DNA of 64,000 nucleotides from Methylocapsa sp. S129 (lineage in GTDB: Bacteria; Pseudomonadota; Alphaproteobacteria; Rhizobiales; Beijerinckiaceae). The first letter of the stretch is position 1. Each line of letters opens with the position of its first letter. Location of the stretch: NCBI RefSeq assembly GCF_009765995.1, contig NZ_LMUI01000030.1, positions 62,001-126,000 on the forward strand, read 5' to 3'. Under the pieces are notes generated by a model. That model made no database searches and was not told the origin of the DNA. It saw only the letters and a program-made list of their open reading frames with translations. This document shows, piece by piece, positions 1-9,972 of the stretch. The position numbers were made by a program, and so were the translations under genes.

Positions 1-1329
1 GCGCTTATCATTTCGCTCGCGGCGGGCCTTCTGGTCGCGAAGGGCGGAACGCGCGGCTCGACGGAAAAGGCGGTGCTCGGCCAGCTCAGCCATTATCCGC
101 ACGCTCTGTTTCTGGCGGCGTTGCTGATGTTCATTCTGGGTGTGGTTCCCGGCCTTCCTTTCACGCCTTTCGCGATCCTCGGCGGCGTGATGGCGTTTGT
201 CGGCTATGCGCTCCCTAAGCAACTGGCGAAGGATCGCGCCGTGGTCGCGGCGGAAGCGGCTTTGAGCGAGGAAAAAGCCAGAGCTGAGGCGAAGGGCTCG
301 GTCAAGGAACAACTCAAGGCCTACGAGATCGAATTGTGCCTGAGCCGGCAGCTCACCACAAAGTTTCTCGCCTCGCATGAGGAGATCGGATCGCGGGTCG
401 CTAAAATGCGTCGAAAATTTGCGCGCCAATACGGCTTCGTTGTACCCGAGATCAAACTCACAGACGATTTCAAGGCGCCCGCTAAGTCGTATCAGATCCG
501 CATTCACGGCACGGTGGTGGCGACGCAGGAATTGCGGCTTGGCGAGTTTCTGGTGATTGTCGGCGACGGGCGGGCGCCGAATGTGCCGGGGGATGAGGTT
601 CGCGAACCGGCCTTCGGCATGAAGGCGATGAGCATTTCCGAGGCCTTCCTCAATGATGTCAAGCGACAAGGTTTCAATACCGTCGACTCGATGTCCGTGT
701 TGTTGACCCATTTGAGCGAGGTTATTCGCAACAATTTGTCGCAGCTTCTCTCCTACAAAGACATGCGCGCCCTGCTCGACCGGCTGGACCCGGAATATAA
801 GCGGCTGATCGATGAAATCTGCCCGTCGCAGATTTCCTATTCGGGTCTGCAGGCTGTGCTCAAACTCTTGCTCGCCGAGCGCGTGTCGATCCGCAATCTC
901 CATCTGATCCTTGAGGCGATCGCCGAGATCGCTCCTCATGCGCGCCGGCCCGAACAGATCGCCGAGCATGTTCGCGTGCGCATGTCGCAGCAAATCTGCG
1001 GCGATCTCACCGACAAGGGCGTGCTGAAGGTGCTGCGCCTTGGCAATCGCTGGGATCTGGCGTTTCACCAAAGCCTCAAGCGCGACGCCAAAGGCGATGT
1101 CGTCGAATTCGACATCGATCCGCGCCTGGTGGAGCAGTTTGGCGCCGAGGCCTCCACCGCCATTCGCGCCCGCATGGACGCTGGCCACCAGTTCGCGGTT
1201 GTCGCCACCGCGGAGACGCGGCCCTATGTCCGCATGATCCTCGAGCGCATGTTTGCGACGCTGCCGGTCCTGTCGCAGCTCGAAATCGCCCGCGGCTTCG
1301 ACGTCGAATCGCTGGGAACGATTGCGTGA
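1..1329 (+). CDS. flhA: Flagellar export gate protein FlhA, C-terminal part (5' end outside window)
   Basis: FlhA forms the nonameric export gate of the flagellar type III secretion apparatus in the inner membrane; its cytosolic domain docks chaperone-substrate complexes. The frame is open from base 1 and gives 442 residues of a protein usually near 690. The first residues ([16 protein letters not shown]) are the conserved end of the FlhA membrane domain, followed by two hydrophobic segments (about residues 33-70). A charged linker leads into the FlhA cytosolic domain, with typical stretches such as [19 protein letters not shown] and [17 protein letters not shown]. The GTG at 73 is internal, not the start. 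The stop overlaps the GTG start of fliR (GTGA), so the two are translationally coupled. Identification is strong from the conserved domain. Confidence 0.95.
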   Translation, partial: ALIISLAAGLLVAKGGTRGSTEKAVLGQLSHYPHALFLAALLMFILGVVPGLPFTPFAILGGVMAFVGYALPKQLAKDRAVVAAEAALSEEKARAEAKGSVKEQLKAYEIELCLSRQLTTKFLASHEEIGSRVAKMRRKFARQYGFVVPEIKLTDDFKAPAKSYQIRIHGTVVATQELRLGEFLVIVGDGRAPNVPGDEVREPAFGMKAMSISEAFLNDVKRQGFNTVDSMSVLLTHLSEVIRNNLSQLLSYKDMRALLDRLDPEYKRLIDEICPSQISYSGLQAVLKLLLAERVSIRNLHLILEAIAEIAPHARRPEQIAEHVRVRMSQQICGDLTDKGVLKVLRLGNRWDLAFHQSLKRDAKGDVVEFDIDPRLVEQFGAEASTAIRARMDAGHQFAVVATAETRPYVRMILERMFATLPVLSQLEIARGFDVESLGTIA

Positions 1330-2117
1330 CGGATTTCGCCTCGGATTTCGGCCTGGATCCGCATACGGCGCTGGGTCCGCACATGATCCTGGGGACCTTC
1401 ATCCTGTTCTGCCGCGTCGGCGCCTGCCTCATGCTGATGCCGGGGTTTTCCAGCCCGCAAATCCCCACTCATGTCCGGTTGTTTCTCGCCCTCGCCGTCA
1501 CTCTAGCGCTGGCGCCTCTCCTGCTCGCCCATATCCCGCTCCAGGCGCTCAGCGAGGAGCCTCTGACGGCCCTGCGGTTCATCGGCGCCGAGCTTCTCGT
1601 CGGCGCCACGATCGGCATGCTCGGACGTCTCTTCCTGCTTGCGCTGGAAACGATGGCGACCGCCGGCGCGATGGCGATCGGCCTTTCCAATCCGTTCGGC
1701 GTCGTCGGCGAGGAATCGGAAATCCTGCCGCCCTTCGTCACTCTCATCACCCTGTCGGCGACGGCGCTCATTTTCGTGATGGACCTCCATTGGGAAGTCT
1801 TTCGCGGCATCGCCGATTCCTATGTCGCAATACCCGTCAAGGAAAATTTCGACGTCAATTTCTCGCTGCTTCAATTCAGCAAATTGTTGACCAGCACATT
1901 TCAGATCGCGTTGCGCATCAGCGCGCCGTTCATCATCTACACCGTCATCATTCAAACAACGGTCAGCGTGATCAATCGATTGACGCCGTACATCTCGATA
2001 TATTTTATCTCGACGCCCTTCGTCATATTCGGCGGATTGTTCCTGACCTATATGGTCGTCAAATCATTCCTTGATCAATTTATGGTTGGATTCTTATCTT
2101 GGCTCTCGGCGGGATAG
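1326..2117 (+). CDS. fliR: Flagellar biosynthetic protein FliR
   Basis: FliR is part of the FliP5Q4R1 export pore at the core of the flagellar type III apparatus. The 263-residue length is normal for FliR. About six hydrophobic helices are visible, beginning with [20 protein letters not shown], the conserved FliR N-terminal helix, and ending with [14 protein letters not shown]. The start is GTG at 1326, overlapping the flhA stop by 4 bases, which fixes the start by coupling. The flhA-fliR order is common in alphaproteobacterial flagellar clusters. Nothing unusual is seen. Confidence 0.93.
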   Translation: MTDFASDFGLDPHTALGPHMILGTFILFCRVGACLMLMPGFSSPQIPTHVRLFLALAVTLALAPLLLAHIPLQALSEEPLTALRFIGAELLVGATIGMLGRLFLLALETMATAGAMAIGLSNPFGVVGEESEILPPFVTLITLSATALIFVMDLHWEVFRGIADSYVAIPVKENFDVNFSLLQFSKLLTSTFQIALRISAPFIIYTVIIQTTVSVINRLTPYISIYFISTPFVIFGGLFLTYMVVKSFLDQFMVGFLSWLSAG

Positions 2118-2120
2118 ATA

Positions 2121-2519
2121 ATGAAGCAACGGCGCAAATCTCTGGCGAAAATTCTGGCCCTTCAGGATCAGCTGCATAAATTGAACGCGTGGAAGCTCGC
2201 CGCGCTCGATCAGCAGCGCGCCGCGCTTGAAGAAGCGCAGAAACAGACGATCGAGGCGATCGATCGGGACGTGACGATGAACGGCGTTCTGGTTGCCGGC
2301 GCGACCCGCCATTTGCGCGGCATCGGCCGGAAGATCGAAGCGGTCAAGTCCGAGCACGTCGTGCAAACGCGGCTTTCGCTTGAGCAGGGCGTCCGCACCA
2401 AGCTCGCCGAACGTCTGGTCGACAGCGTCGACGCCAAATATCGCAAGCAGCAGGAGCGCAGCGACCTTGGCGATTTGATCGAACGTTCGCTCGCCAAGGG
2501 AAGCGCAAGCTCGGCATAA
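2121..2519 (+). CDS. Small coiled-coil flagellar-locus protein (function unknown)
   Basis: This 132-residue protein starts 3 bases after the fliR stop and is surely in the flagellar operon. It has no signal peptide or membrane segment. It is rich in Arg, Lys, Glu, Gln and Ala with heptad-like spacing over residues 5-60, predicting an alpha-helical coiled coil; a second helical stretch runs from about residue 85 to 125. Size, helicity and position recall FliJ-type export chaperones, but I cannot show FliJ homology from the sequence. It could instead be a lineage-specific regulator of export. Confidence 0.75.
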   Translation: MKQRRKSLAKILALQDQLHKLNAWKLAALDQQRAALEEAQKQTIEAIDRDVTMNGVLVAGATRHLRGIGRKIEAVKSEHVVQTRLSLEQGVRTKLAERLVDSVDAKYRKQQERSDLGDLIERSLAKGSASSA

Positions 2520-2611
2520 GGCCTGTGGACGATATTGTCGCCACGCAAGGCTCGCCTGGAAAGACTTGCCTGGGATGTCTTGCGCGCAAAAAGCCCGCAC
2601 GGAAGAAGCTT

Positions 2612-3196
2612 ATGGCCATCAAACCGTCCTCGGATATCGTACTTGAGGTGCTCAAGGCCGCAGATCCTCTTCGCGCCCAGGCGACGACCCAGAGGCTCCA
2701 GGCGCTTGGCGCGGGCAGCGTCGAGGACGCGGACGATTTCGCCAAAGCGCTCGACGCTACGGCGCAACCGCCCGCCGCCAGCCCCGAAGTCGCCCCAAAC
2801 GCCGCCAATATGCGCGATCGTCTCGACAGCATCAGCCTCGATGCCGCCAATGATCAAAAAGCGGCGCGAACGCAGCTCGAATTCGAAGCCTCGATCCTGA
2901 AAACTTTCGTCGACGCGATCCTGCCCAAGGACGAGTCGGACGTCTACGGACAGGGTACGGCAGGCGATATTTGGAAGTCGATGCTCGCCGATCAGATCGC
3001 GAGGCAGATCGCCAAATCCGGCGCGTTTGGCATTTCCAAGCGATTGTTCTCCTCGCATCCGCTGCCCAGCCACGCTCATACAATCGCCGCAGCATCCGGC
3101 GTCTTGAGCGACGCAGCCGCGCGCGGCGCAGGGGACAGCCTTGAGGGCGGCTTTCGCCACGGCGCATTTCTCTCGGGAGTCAGCAACAGATCATGA
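2612..3196 (+). CDS. Rod-binding protein (FlgJ N-terminal domain / CheL-like)
   Basis: The protein has 194 residues from ATG 2612, which is preceded by GGAAGAAG; the frame is open further upstream to 2525 but without a comparable ribosome site. Residues about 92-140 (FEASILKTFVDAILPK, then VYGQGTAGDIWKSMLADQ and IARQIAKSGAFGI) match the rod-binding domain of FlgJ, which caps and helps assemble the flagellar rod in the periplasm. It lacks the muramidase domain of enterobacterial FlgJ, as is usual in alphaproteobacteria, where the stand-alone domain has been called CheL. The stop overlaps the next gene (ATGA at 3193). Confidence 0.82.
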   Translation: MAIKPSSDIVLEVLKAADPLRAQATTQRLQALGAGSVEDADDFAKALDATAQPPAASPEVAPNAANMRDRLDSISLDAANDQKAARTQLEFEASILKTFVDAILPKDESDVYGQGTAGDIWKSMLADQIARQIAKSGAFGISKRLFSSHPLPSHAHTIAAASGVLSDAAARGAGDSLEGGFRHGAFLSGVSNRS

Positions 3197-3600
3197 GCAG
3201 CCCGTCGCCTCGCCGGCTTATGTCGTCTGCGGCCGTCGCCTCTTCCCGGTTGGCAGGCACTGTAGAAATGCTCATGCCGGCGATCGAGCGATTGCAGAAC
3301 GCGCTTGACGCCGAGAATGCCCAGATCGCCAGCGGCAGGGTGGTCGATTTCAAAGAGTTCAATTTGCGCAAGAGCCAGGGCTTGCTGGAATTGTCGCGCC
3401 TCATGCCCGCGCTGGCGGGCGCCGAGATCGGCTTGAGCCTGCGCGTCGCGCTGGTCGGGTTGCGGGCCAAGCTCGAGGACAACCGGCGGATATTGCGCGT
3501 GCAATTGAAGGCAGTCCAGGAAGTCTCGGAAATTATCGCGCGCACGATCCAGGCCGGACAATCCGACGGCACCTATTCCGCCCACTCCTGGAGAGACTAG
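3193..3600 (+). CDS. FlgN-like flagellar export chaperone
   Basis: This 135-residue, mostly helical protein starts within the stop of the rod-binding gene. The central region (AIERLQNALDAENAQIASG and the segment that follows, with FKEFNLRKSQGLLELSR) resembles the FlgN family, which chaperones the hook-filament junction proteins FlgK and FlgL to the export gate. The residues after 80 form a second long helix (LRAKLEDNRRILRVQLKAV). The assignment rests on weak similarity plus operon position next to the rod-binding protein, so a general flagellar chaperone role is more certain than the FlgN name. Confidence 0.65.
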   Translation: MSSPSPRRLMSSAAVASSRLAGTVEMLMPAIERLQNALDAENAQIASGRVVDFKEFNLRKSQGLLELSRLMPALAGAEIGLSLRVALVGLRAKLEDNRRILRVQLKAVQEVSEIIARTIQAGQSDGTYSAHSWRD

Positions 3601-3604
3601 GGCC

Positions 3605-4066
3605 ATGGTCAAGCTCGTTCTCGTTGGCGTCTGGGCATGCCTGATGACGCTCGCATCGAGCTATGGCGCGAGCTATTGGAAAGCGAGCCAGGAAAAGGCG
3701 GCGGCGGCGGTCGCGCAAGCCTCGCCAAACGTCGAATATAAAAAGACGAAGGAATTCAACGTTCCCAAAATCGCTGACGGCGCGATTCAGGGCTACATCA
3801 TCGCGCAATTGTCTTATTCCGTGGATTCGAGCGCGCCGAAGAATCTTGCGACGCCGCTCGAAGCCTTTCTGCTCGACGAGGCGTTCCGCTACATCTATGC
3901 GGACGATTCCATGGATTTCAATAATATGAAGAAATACGACCTGCAAAAACTGACCAAAACCCTGGTGCAGAACGTCAACACCCGCCTGAACGCCAACGTC
4001 GTCAAGGAAGTGCTGATTCAGGAATTCAACTATATGACGCGCTCGGACATGAAGAAGCAGATGTAG
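3605..4066 (+). CDS. FliL-like membrane-anchored flagellar protein
   Basis: The protein has 153 residues with one N-terminal hydrophobic segment (residues 2-22, VKLVLVGVWACLMTLASS), then a periplasmic domain. From about residue 55 the pattern VPKIADGAIQGYIIAQLSY, followed by a helical end containing LTKTLVQNVNTRLNANVVKEVLIQEF, is like the C-terminal domain of FliL, which associates with the stator and basal body. It is the last gene of the flagellar run, 4 bases after the FlgN-like gene. It is shorter than classic FliL and lacks the typical Pro-rich linker, so the name is provisional. Confidence 0.6.
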   Translation: MVKLVLVGVWACLMTLASSYGASYWKASQEKAAAAVAQASPNVEYKKTKEFNVPKIADGAIQGYIIAQLSYSVDSSAPKNLATPLEAFLLDEAFRYIYADDSMDFNNMKKYDLQKLTKTLVQNVNTRLNANVVKEVLIQEFNYMTRSDMKKQM

Positions 4067-4078
4067 CCGCGCGCGGCT
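4065..4078. repeat. 14-bp GC palindrome overlapping the flagellar operon's last stop codon
   Basis: AGCCGCGCGCGGCT is a perfect palindrome beginning inside the TAG stop of the FliL-like gene. It could fold at the mRNA 3' end, but no T-run follows, so it is not a textbook intrinsic terminator. The rest of the 4079-4307 gap to the convergent NHL gene holds nothing recognisable. Confidence 0.3.
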
Positions 4079-4307
4079 GTCGAGCGCGACGGCATGTCGG
4101 CCTATTCGCGCCGATGCGGCGGCGATCGAGCTTCTTGTCGCAATCCTGACGAATAAAATCGGACGGCTGGCGCCTGATTGGTCGACGGGCGGCTTTCGAC
4201 CCGAAGCTGTCATTCGATCGGTCTATTTCTCCGCTTCAACTCTTATGACCTTGCCGCAGTCCCGGATTCAGAAAACGAAGTTCGGACCTCCTCATCGAGT
4301 CCAGACC

Positions 4308-5456
4308 TCACGCGTGCAAAACAAGCTTCTGTATGCGCCAGTTCAGGAGTTCAGCGACATAGAGTACGTCTTTCGATGGACAGGCCATCTGGTGAATCCA
4401 TCCGAATTGCTTGAGCTGCTTGCCAGATTGGCCAAGGACCCCCAGCAGCTTGCCGTCGAGCGTCAGCTTGTAAATCCGACCCGGAAAGGCGTCGGCGCTA
4501 TAGAGTACGGGGTTCGGCCCCGGCGAGATGCAGATCGCCCACGGCGAACCGGGGGCGAAGGTGCCAGCAGCGATCGCCGCTTCATCCGGCATGTTGCCGA
4601 TTGCCGGCTGCGCATCGGGCGGCGCCGGCGCATCGATGGTGAACTGGCGCAGGAAATGACCGTCGCCGTCGAAGACTTGAATGCGTCGGTTGCCGCGATC
4701 AGCGACATAGACGTCGCCTCCGGCGTCGACCGCAATGCTATGCGGCGTATGGAACTGGCCCGGGCCAGAGCCTCGCTCGCCCCATGACTTGATCCAGTTT
4801 CCGTCCTTGTCCACTTTGGCGATGCGCGAGTTGATATATCCATCGCTAATATGGGTGTTGCCGGCGGCGTCCCAGGCCACGTCCGTCACCTGGCGGAATC
4901 GGCCGTTTTCGGCCGGCAGCGGCGGATTGGGATGCTTTAAAGGGCCTGTCTCCTCGTCCGCCGCCTCCTGTTTGCGGCCAAACACCATGTCGACGCGGCC
5001 GTCCGGCGTGAACTTAATCACCATGTCCGAGCCTTTGTCGGTCACCCAAATATTGTCGTGCGGGTCAACCTTCACTGTGTGAGCGAAGGACCACGCGTAG
5101 AGATTATGTCCGATCTCGCGCAGAAACCGTCCATCGGAACCAAATTCGAGAAGTTGAGCCGCGGCCGCGCCATAGGCTGGCCCCGTTGTGTTGCCGCGCG
5201 AGAGCACGAATACGTGTCCTTTGGAATTGAGCGCAACGCCCGAAACTTCACCGAAGTAGAGGTCCGGGGGCAGACGCAGCAGATTGTGAACGGAGTCGTA
5301 AGCGATCGTTGGCGCCGTATCGGCGAAGGCAAGTCGCGGCGACAGTGTGAGCCCCGCAATGCTCCCGCCAGCGGCCAACATAAAGCGGCGTCGATCCAAG
5401 CCTCCACTCAGACCATCGCCACAACACGGGCAGCAGGGCCGAATTCGAAGCCTCAT
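4308..5456 (-). CDS. Tat-exported NHL-repeat beta-propeller protein (PAL-like)
   Basis: About 382 residues from the ATG at 5456, preceded at 5 bases by GGAGGG; an upstream in-frame ATG at 5468 would add MEGE but lacks such a site. The N-terminus carries a twin-arginine signal (DRRRFMLAAGGSIAGLTLSP, ending near AFA). The body has NHL repeats (for example HTVKVDPHDNIWVTDKGSDM, HSIAVDAGGDVYVADRGNRR and LYVAELLNWRIQKL), giving a six-bladed propeller similar to peptidyl-alpha-hydroxyglycine alpha-amidating lyase. Such exported propellers bind ligands or act as lyases or lactonases; the substrate cannot be read here. A CCPCC cysteine cluster precedes the Tat motif. It stands alone, convergent with the flagellar operon. 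Confidence 0.8.
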   Translation of the reverse strand: MRLRIRPCCPCCGDGLSGGLDRRRFMLAAGGSIAGLTLSPRLAFADTAPTIAYDSVHNLLRLPPDLYFGEVSGVALNSKGHVFVLSRGNTTGPAYGAAAAQLLEFGSDGRFLREIGHNLYAWSFAHTVKVDPHDNIWVTDKGSDMVIKFTPDGRVDMVFGRKQEAADEETGPLKHPNPPLPAENGRFRQVTDVAWDAAGNTHISDGYINSRIAKVDKDGNWIKSWGERGSGPGQFHTPHSIAVDAGGDVYVADRGNRRIQVFDGDGHFLRQFTIDAPAPPDAQPAIGNMPDEAAIAAGTFAPGSPWAICISPGPNPVLYSADAFPGRIYKLTLDGKLLGVLGQSGKQLKQFGWIHQMACPSKDVLYVAELLNWRIQKLVLHA

Positions 5457-5718
5457 TTCTCCCTCCATTCGTCGATTGCATTGGACTATTTCGCGGCCCT
5501 TGCCGACTGTCCACCGAAAGCTTCAAATTGTAATTGCACGGGTTCCCGAGCTGCAGCTCCGTGCGGCGCTTGAACTTGACGGCGGCGACAGACTTCGTGG
5601 CAAGCGCCCGCGCTATAATGGCGTCAACGTTGCCTGGGCGGGCGTCATCGGCTCGCGGCTTAGGCCCAAAGCGGTTAGCGCGGAGGCCTCTCGCCGCCTC
5701 CGCGTAGTCTGCTTGTAC

Positions 5719-6294
5719 TCAGCCCTTCAACGCCCCGGAACGTTTTGCGGCCCATGTTGCGACGTAATCCATGAGGCCTGGCGAAAGACAGTCATAGGGC
5801 TCAAGTTTCAACTCCCGCAATCGTCCCCGAATGCCGTCCATGCGGCCAGGATCGACGCCTGCCTCGATCACGGATGAGACGAACGCCGCAAAGCCCGGGG
5901 CGGCCCAACCGGATTCCTGGAACCTTTCGGGATGAATGAAGTCCAATCCCTTGAACGCGTGCTCGCGTTCGACCGGGCCGTACATATGAACGCCGCACTC
6001 GACGCAGGCGTGGCGCTGAATAAGCGCGCTCGCATCGACGATTTTGAGCTTGTCGCCGTTCTCGAGAACTTCGACGTTTTCGTGCGAAGCGACGGCGACG
6101 ACCGACAGGACGGCGCCGTCCGGCTTCCAGCATTTGGTGCAGCCGCAAGCGTGATTATGGGCGATTTGTCCCTTGACGCGCACCTTGACGGGACGGCTTT
6201 GGCAGAGGCAGACAAGCACGCCTCCCGCAAAGCTCGGATCGGTCGGCTTCACGCCGCCATCAATCTTTGGATGAAGTTTCACGGTCTCCGGCAT
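5719..6294 (-). CDS. gfa: S-(hydroxymethyl)glutathione synthase (Gfa)
   Basis: Gfa promotes the condensation of formaldehyde with glutathione, the first step of glutathione-linked formaldehyde oxidation. The ATG at 6294 is preceded by AGGAGGAAACC, giving 191 residues, the normal Gfa length; a longer frame to 6357 has no comparable site. Zinc-binding cysteines are all present: C29 and C31 (VCLCQ), C50, C52 and C55 ([11 protein letters not shown]), C97 and C100 ([10 protein letters not shown]). The C-terminal [18 protein letters not shown] and AKRSGAL are typical of the family. The partner dehydrogenase (AdhI/FrmA) is not in this window. It implies exposure to formaldehyde, for example in methylotrophy or demethylation of methylated compounds. 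Confidence 0.92.
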   Translation of the reverse strand: MPETVKLHPKIDGGVKPTDPSFAGGVLVCLCQSRPVKVRVKGQIAHNHACGCTKCWKPDGAVLSVVAVASHENVEVLENGDKLKIVDASALIQRHACVECGVHMYGPVEREHAFKGLDFIHPERFQESGWAAPGFAAFVSSVIEAGVDPGRMDGIRGRLRELKLEPYDCLSPGLMDYVATWAAKRSGALKG

Positions 6295-6666
6295 GGTTTC
6301 CTCCTCGATTTTGGCCAACCCGACGTTTGTTCGCGGGCGTTTTTGCATCTCGGTCACAACGGGGCGGCCGATTTGCGAGCCGATTGATGGAACGCGCGAT
6401 TGCGGGAGCCATGATCAATCGGATGAGGTGGATGGTGCGCCCGCCATCTGCTACGTGTCAAACGGCTGCGCCGTCCCGCGCACTCAGCCCCAGATTGCTT
6501 CGTAGGCGCGCGACTTCGCGCCGAGGCATCGCAGCGATGGTGTGGACGCCGTCGACACCATCACAATGACCCTGGCTTGTCGCGGCGGGCCTGCTGCTTC
6601 ATGCGTCCTTGAGTTAAGATTGGCTACCGGCGACATGGAATGGCGGCCCGGTGAGCGCTTCAGCGA
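6295..6666. other. Intergenic region between gfa and mdtC (no gene seen)
   Basis: This 372-base stretch must contain the gfa promoter and the 3' region of mdtABC. It holds a strong inverted repeat at 6536-6562 (listed separately) and a shorter one, GGCGCG-N6-CGCGCC, at 6505-6522. Reading frames here have no family resemblance. Confidence 0.6.
6536..6562 (-). terminator. Hairpin downstream of mdtABC
   Basis: GATGGTGT pairs perfectly with ACACCATC, and inside it GACG pairs with CGTC around a single base, giving a long, nearly perfect stem 105 bases past the mdtC stop and before gfa. No T-run follows on the minus strand, so it may act as an mRNA 3' barrier or with Rho. An operator role is possible, since the half-site resembles the repeat at 55763-55786. 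Confidence 0.4.
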
Positions 6667-9600
6667 CTAAGCTTCGTGCCGCTCCACTGCAGCGCCATGG
6701 TCGCCAGGCTGACCCAGATAGACGCGATTCCAGAGGCGGCCCAGCCATTGGCTGAGGCGATCGAGATAGAGATAAATGACCGGGGTCGTGTAGAGCGTCA
6801 ACGCCTGACTGACGATCAGGCCGCCGACGATCGAAATTCCCAGGGGATGACGCAATTCGGACCCTTCGCCGGTTCCAAAAGCGAGCGGCAACGCGCCAAG
6901 CAAGGCGGCGAACGTCGTCATCATGATGGGCCGGAAACGCAGCATGCAGGCTTGAAAGATCGCCTCGGGCGGCGCGAGGCCGGCCCTTTGCGCCTGCAGG
7001 GCGAAATCGATCATCATGATCGCGTTCTTTTTGACGATGCCGATCAGCAGAATGATGCCGATCAAGGCGATGATCGTGAATTCCGTGTTGAACATCTTCA
7101 TTGCGAGCAGGGCGCCGACGCTGGCGGAAGGTAAGGTTGAGATGATGGTGAGCGGATGGATGTAGCTCTCATAGAGGACGCCGAGCACGATATAGACCGC
7201 CGCCAACGCCGCGGCGATCAACAAAGGTTCGTTAGCCAGGGATTGCTGATAGGTCAGGGCCGTTCCCGCAAAAGAACCGCGGACCGTCGCAGGCATGCGA
7301 ATATCGACCATCGCATCCTTGATGGCCTGCTGCGCCTCGCTGAGCGCATGGCCGGGCGCGAGATTGAACGAAATAGTGGTGGCGACGAACGGGCCTTGAT
7401 GGTTGATGCCCAGCGGCGTCAAAGCGGATCCGAAATGAGCGAAGGCGGCCAGAGGAATCATCGTCTCCTGGCTGGTCGACACCGAGGAGCCGGCCGAGGC
7501 GCTGGAATGACCGGTCGCGGCGATCGAATTGATCGCCAGATTGCGCGCGGAATCGGCGGCGATCGTCGAGGCCGTGCTGGTCGCCGCCGATGAAGCGGAA
7601 AAGGTGCCGGCGGTCGCGTTAGTGCTCTGCGTTCCCGAAGGATTGGCGCCAGAGGTCGAGACCCAGATATCCTTCAGGGTCTGCGGATCTTGCCAGTAGC
7701 GCGGCGCCACTTCCATCACGACGTGATATTGATTGAGGGCCGCATAAATGGTCGACACTTGCCGTTGGCCGAAGGCGTCGTAAAGCGTGTTGTCGATGGC
7801 GTTCAGGCTGAGACCAAGCCGCGCCACCGTCGGGCGATCGATATTGAGATCGGCCAGCAGGCCGCCCTGTTGTTGATCGGAATTGACATCGGTCAGCACG
7901 TCGATCTTCTGCATCGCCGCGGTCAGTCGGGGCGCCCATCGATAAAGCGTCGCCGAGTCGTCGCTCTGCAATGTGAATTGATACATCGCATTGCTCTGCC
8001 GCCCGCCTGTGCGCAAATCAGCGGCCGCCTGCAAGCGCAGGACCGCGCCAGGAACCTGAGCCAGTTTGCCGCGCAACCGGTTGACAACCACATCGGCGGA
8101 AACCCCGCGCTCAGCGACCGACTTGAGGGAGACAAACACGGAGCCGGAATTGGTCTGCCGGCCGCCCGTGAAGCCAGCGACGCTGTCGACCGCCGGATCC
8201 GCCTGGACGATCGACTGCAGTTGCGCGAGTTTCAGCTTCATCGCCTGAAACGAAATGCTCTGATCGCCCTGGATGTTGCCGATCAACAGGCCGGTGTCCT
8301 GGGCCGGAAAAAGGCCATAGGCGATATTCGCGAAAAGATAGACATTCAGGCCGATCGTCGAAATGAGCACCAGCGCCACGATCAGGGAATGCCGCAGCGC
8401 GACGGTGAGCGTGCGGCGGTAGAAGTTCTGCATGGCGTCGAAACCGCGCTCGGTCACGCGGTACAACCAGCCGTTGGAATGGTCGGCCGGATTGGGTAGA
8501 AAACGCGAGCACATCATCGGCGTCGCAGTCAGCGAAATGAACAGGGAAATCGCCACCGCCATCGACAGGGTGATTGCAAATTCCCTGAACAGACGACCGA
8601 TGATCGAGCCCATCAGCAGAATGGGCAAGAAAACCGCCACCAGCGAAATGCTGATCGAAATAACGGTGAAGCCGACTTCGCGCGCGCCCACCAGCGCCGC
8701 TTCCATACGCGTCGCGCCGAGCTCCATGTGGCGGGAGATGTTTTCGAGCACGACGATGGCGTCGTCGACGACGAAGCCGGTCGAGATCGTTAACGCCATC
8801 AGCGACAGATTGTCGAGGCTGAAACCCAGGAGATACATGGCGCCAAAGGTGCCGACGATCGACACCGGGACAGCGATGCTGGGAATAGCAGCCGCGCGCA
8901 AATTGCGCAGGAACAGGAAGACGACGAGCGTGACCAGGGCGACCGAGATGACCAGCGTTTTCTCGGTATCGGCCAAAGAGATGCGGATCGTTTTGGAACG
9001 GTCCACTGTGACCGTCAGATCGACGTCGCCGGGCAGCGACGCTGCGAGGCGCGGCAATTCAGCTTTAACGGCGTCGACGGCGTCGATGATATTGGCGCCG
9101 GGCTGACGAAAAAGAATGACGAGCACCGAAGGCTTGCCGTTGGACAGCCCGGCGTTGCGCAAATCCTCGACCGAATCGTTGACCTCGCCGATGTCGGTCA
9201 GTTTGATCGCCGCATTGTTGCGGTAGGCGACAACGAGGTCGCGATATTGGTCGGCGTGGCTCGCCTGATCGTTGGTGTATATCTGGTAGTGGAACGTGTC
9301 GTCCTCGATCGCGCCCTTCGGGCTATTGGCGTTGGCGGATGCGAGCGCGGCGCGCACATCCTCAAGGCCGACGCCATATTTGAAGAGCGCGCCGGGGTTC
9401 AACTCGATGCGCACCGCCGGCAAGGCGCTGCCGCCGACATCGACCTCGCCGATGCCGGTGAGTTGCGACAGGCGCTGCTGCATCACGTTTGACGCGGCGT
9501 CGTAAAGCTGGCCCTGCGTGCGCGTCGGCGAAGTCAGCGCGATGATCATGATCGGCGAATCGGCCGGATTGACCTTGCGATAGATCGGGTTGGAGCGAAG

Positions 9601-9972
9601 GCTGGTGGGCAGGTCGGCGCGCGCCGCGTTGATCGCCGCTTGCACATCGCGCGCGGCCCCGTTGATGTCGCGGTCAAGCCCGAATTGCAGGGTGATGCGT
9701 GCGCTGCCGAGAGCGCTCTGCGACGTCATTTCGGTCACGTCGGCGATCTGGCCAAGATGTTTCTCGAGCGGCGAGGCGACGCTCGAGGCCATATTGTCAG
9801 GGCTCGCGCCCGGCATCGTCGCCTGCACCGAAATGGTCGGAAAATCGACCTGAGGCAGCGGCGAGACCGGCAACAGGCGGAAGGCGAAAGCGCCAGCAAG
9901 CGCAATGCCGATGGTCAGCAGCGTCGTCGCTACCGGCCGACGGATGAAAAAGGCGGAAATGCTATTGTTCAC
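6667..9972 (-). CDS. mdtC: RND efflux permease, MdtC-like, with Ser/Thr/Ala-rich insert
   Basis: Inner-membrane proton-driven pump of the HAE1 RND family, 1101 residues. It opens with [20 protein letters not shown] (TM1), has the porter domain, and carries the TM4 proton-relay motif [17 protein letters not shown] with two adjacent Asp. The C-terminal half repeats the fold, ending with [20 protein letters not shown] and the last helices. The MdtC subunit normally has about 1025 residues; the excess lies near residues 772-835, a low-complexity Ser/Thr/Ala-rich insertion in the second periplasmic porter loop just before PLAAFAHFG. Its ATG overlaps the mdtB stop (ATGA). With MdtB it should form a heterotrimeric pump fed by the MdtA-like adaptor; substrates are unknown. 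No outer-membrane TolC-type gene is adjacent. Confidence 0.9.
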   Translation of the reverse strand: MNNSISAFFIRRPVATTLLTIGIALAGAFAFRLLPVSPLPQVDFPTISVQATMPGASPDNMASSVASPLEKHLGQIADVTEMTSQSALGSARITLQFGLDRDINGAARDVQAAINAARADLPTSLRSNPIYRKVNPADSPIMIIALTSPTRTQGQLYDAASNVMQQRLSQLTGIGEVDVGGSALPAVRIELNPGALFKYGVGLEDVRAALASANANSPKGAIEDDTFHYQIYTNDQASHADQYRDLVVAYRNNAAIKLTDIGEVNDSVEDLRNAGLSNGKPSVLVILFRQPGANIIDAVDAVKAELPRLAASLPGDVDLTVTVDRSKTIRISLADTEKTLVISVALVTLVVFLFLRNLRAAAIPSIAVPVSIVGTFGAMYLLGFSLDNLSLMALTISTGFVVDDAIVVLENISRHMELGATRMEAALVGAREVGFTVISISISLVAVFLPILLMGSIIGRLFREFAITLSMAVAISLFISLTATPMMCSRFLPNPADHSNGWLYRVTERGFDAMQNFYRRTLTVALRHSLIVALVLISTIGLNVYLFANIAYGLFPAQDTGLLIGNIQGDQSISFQAMKLKLAQLQSIVQADPAVDSVAGFTGGRQTNSGSVFVSLKSVAERGVSADVVVNRLRGKLAQVPGAVLRLQAAADLRTGGRQSNAMYQFTLQSDDSATLYRWAPRLTAAMQKIDVLTDVNSDQQQGGLLADLNIDRPTVARLGLSLNAIDNTLYDAFGQRQVSTIYAALNQYHVVMEVAPRYWQDPQTLKDIWVSTSGANPSGTQSTNATAGTFSASSAATSTASTIAADSARNLAINSIAATGHSSASAGSSVSTSQETMIPLAAFAHFGSALTPLGINHQGPFVATTISFNLAPGHALSEAQQAIKDAMVDIRMPATVRGSFAGTALTYQQSLANEPLLIAAALAAVYIVLGVLYESYIHPLTIISTLPSASVGALLAMKMFNTEFTIIALIGIILLIGIVKKNAIMMIDFALQAQRAGLAPPEAIFQACMLRFRPIMMTTFAALLGALPLAFGTGEGSELRHPLGISIVGGLIVSQALTLYTTPVIYLYLDRLSQWLGRLWNRVYLGQPGDHGAAVERHEA

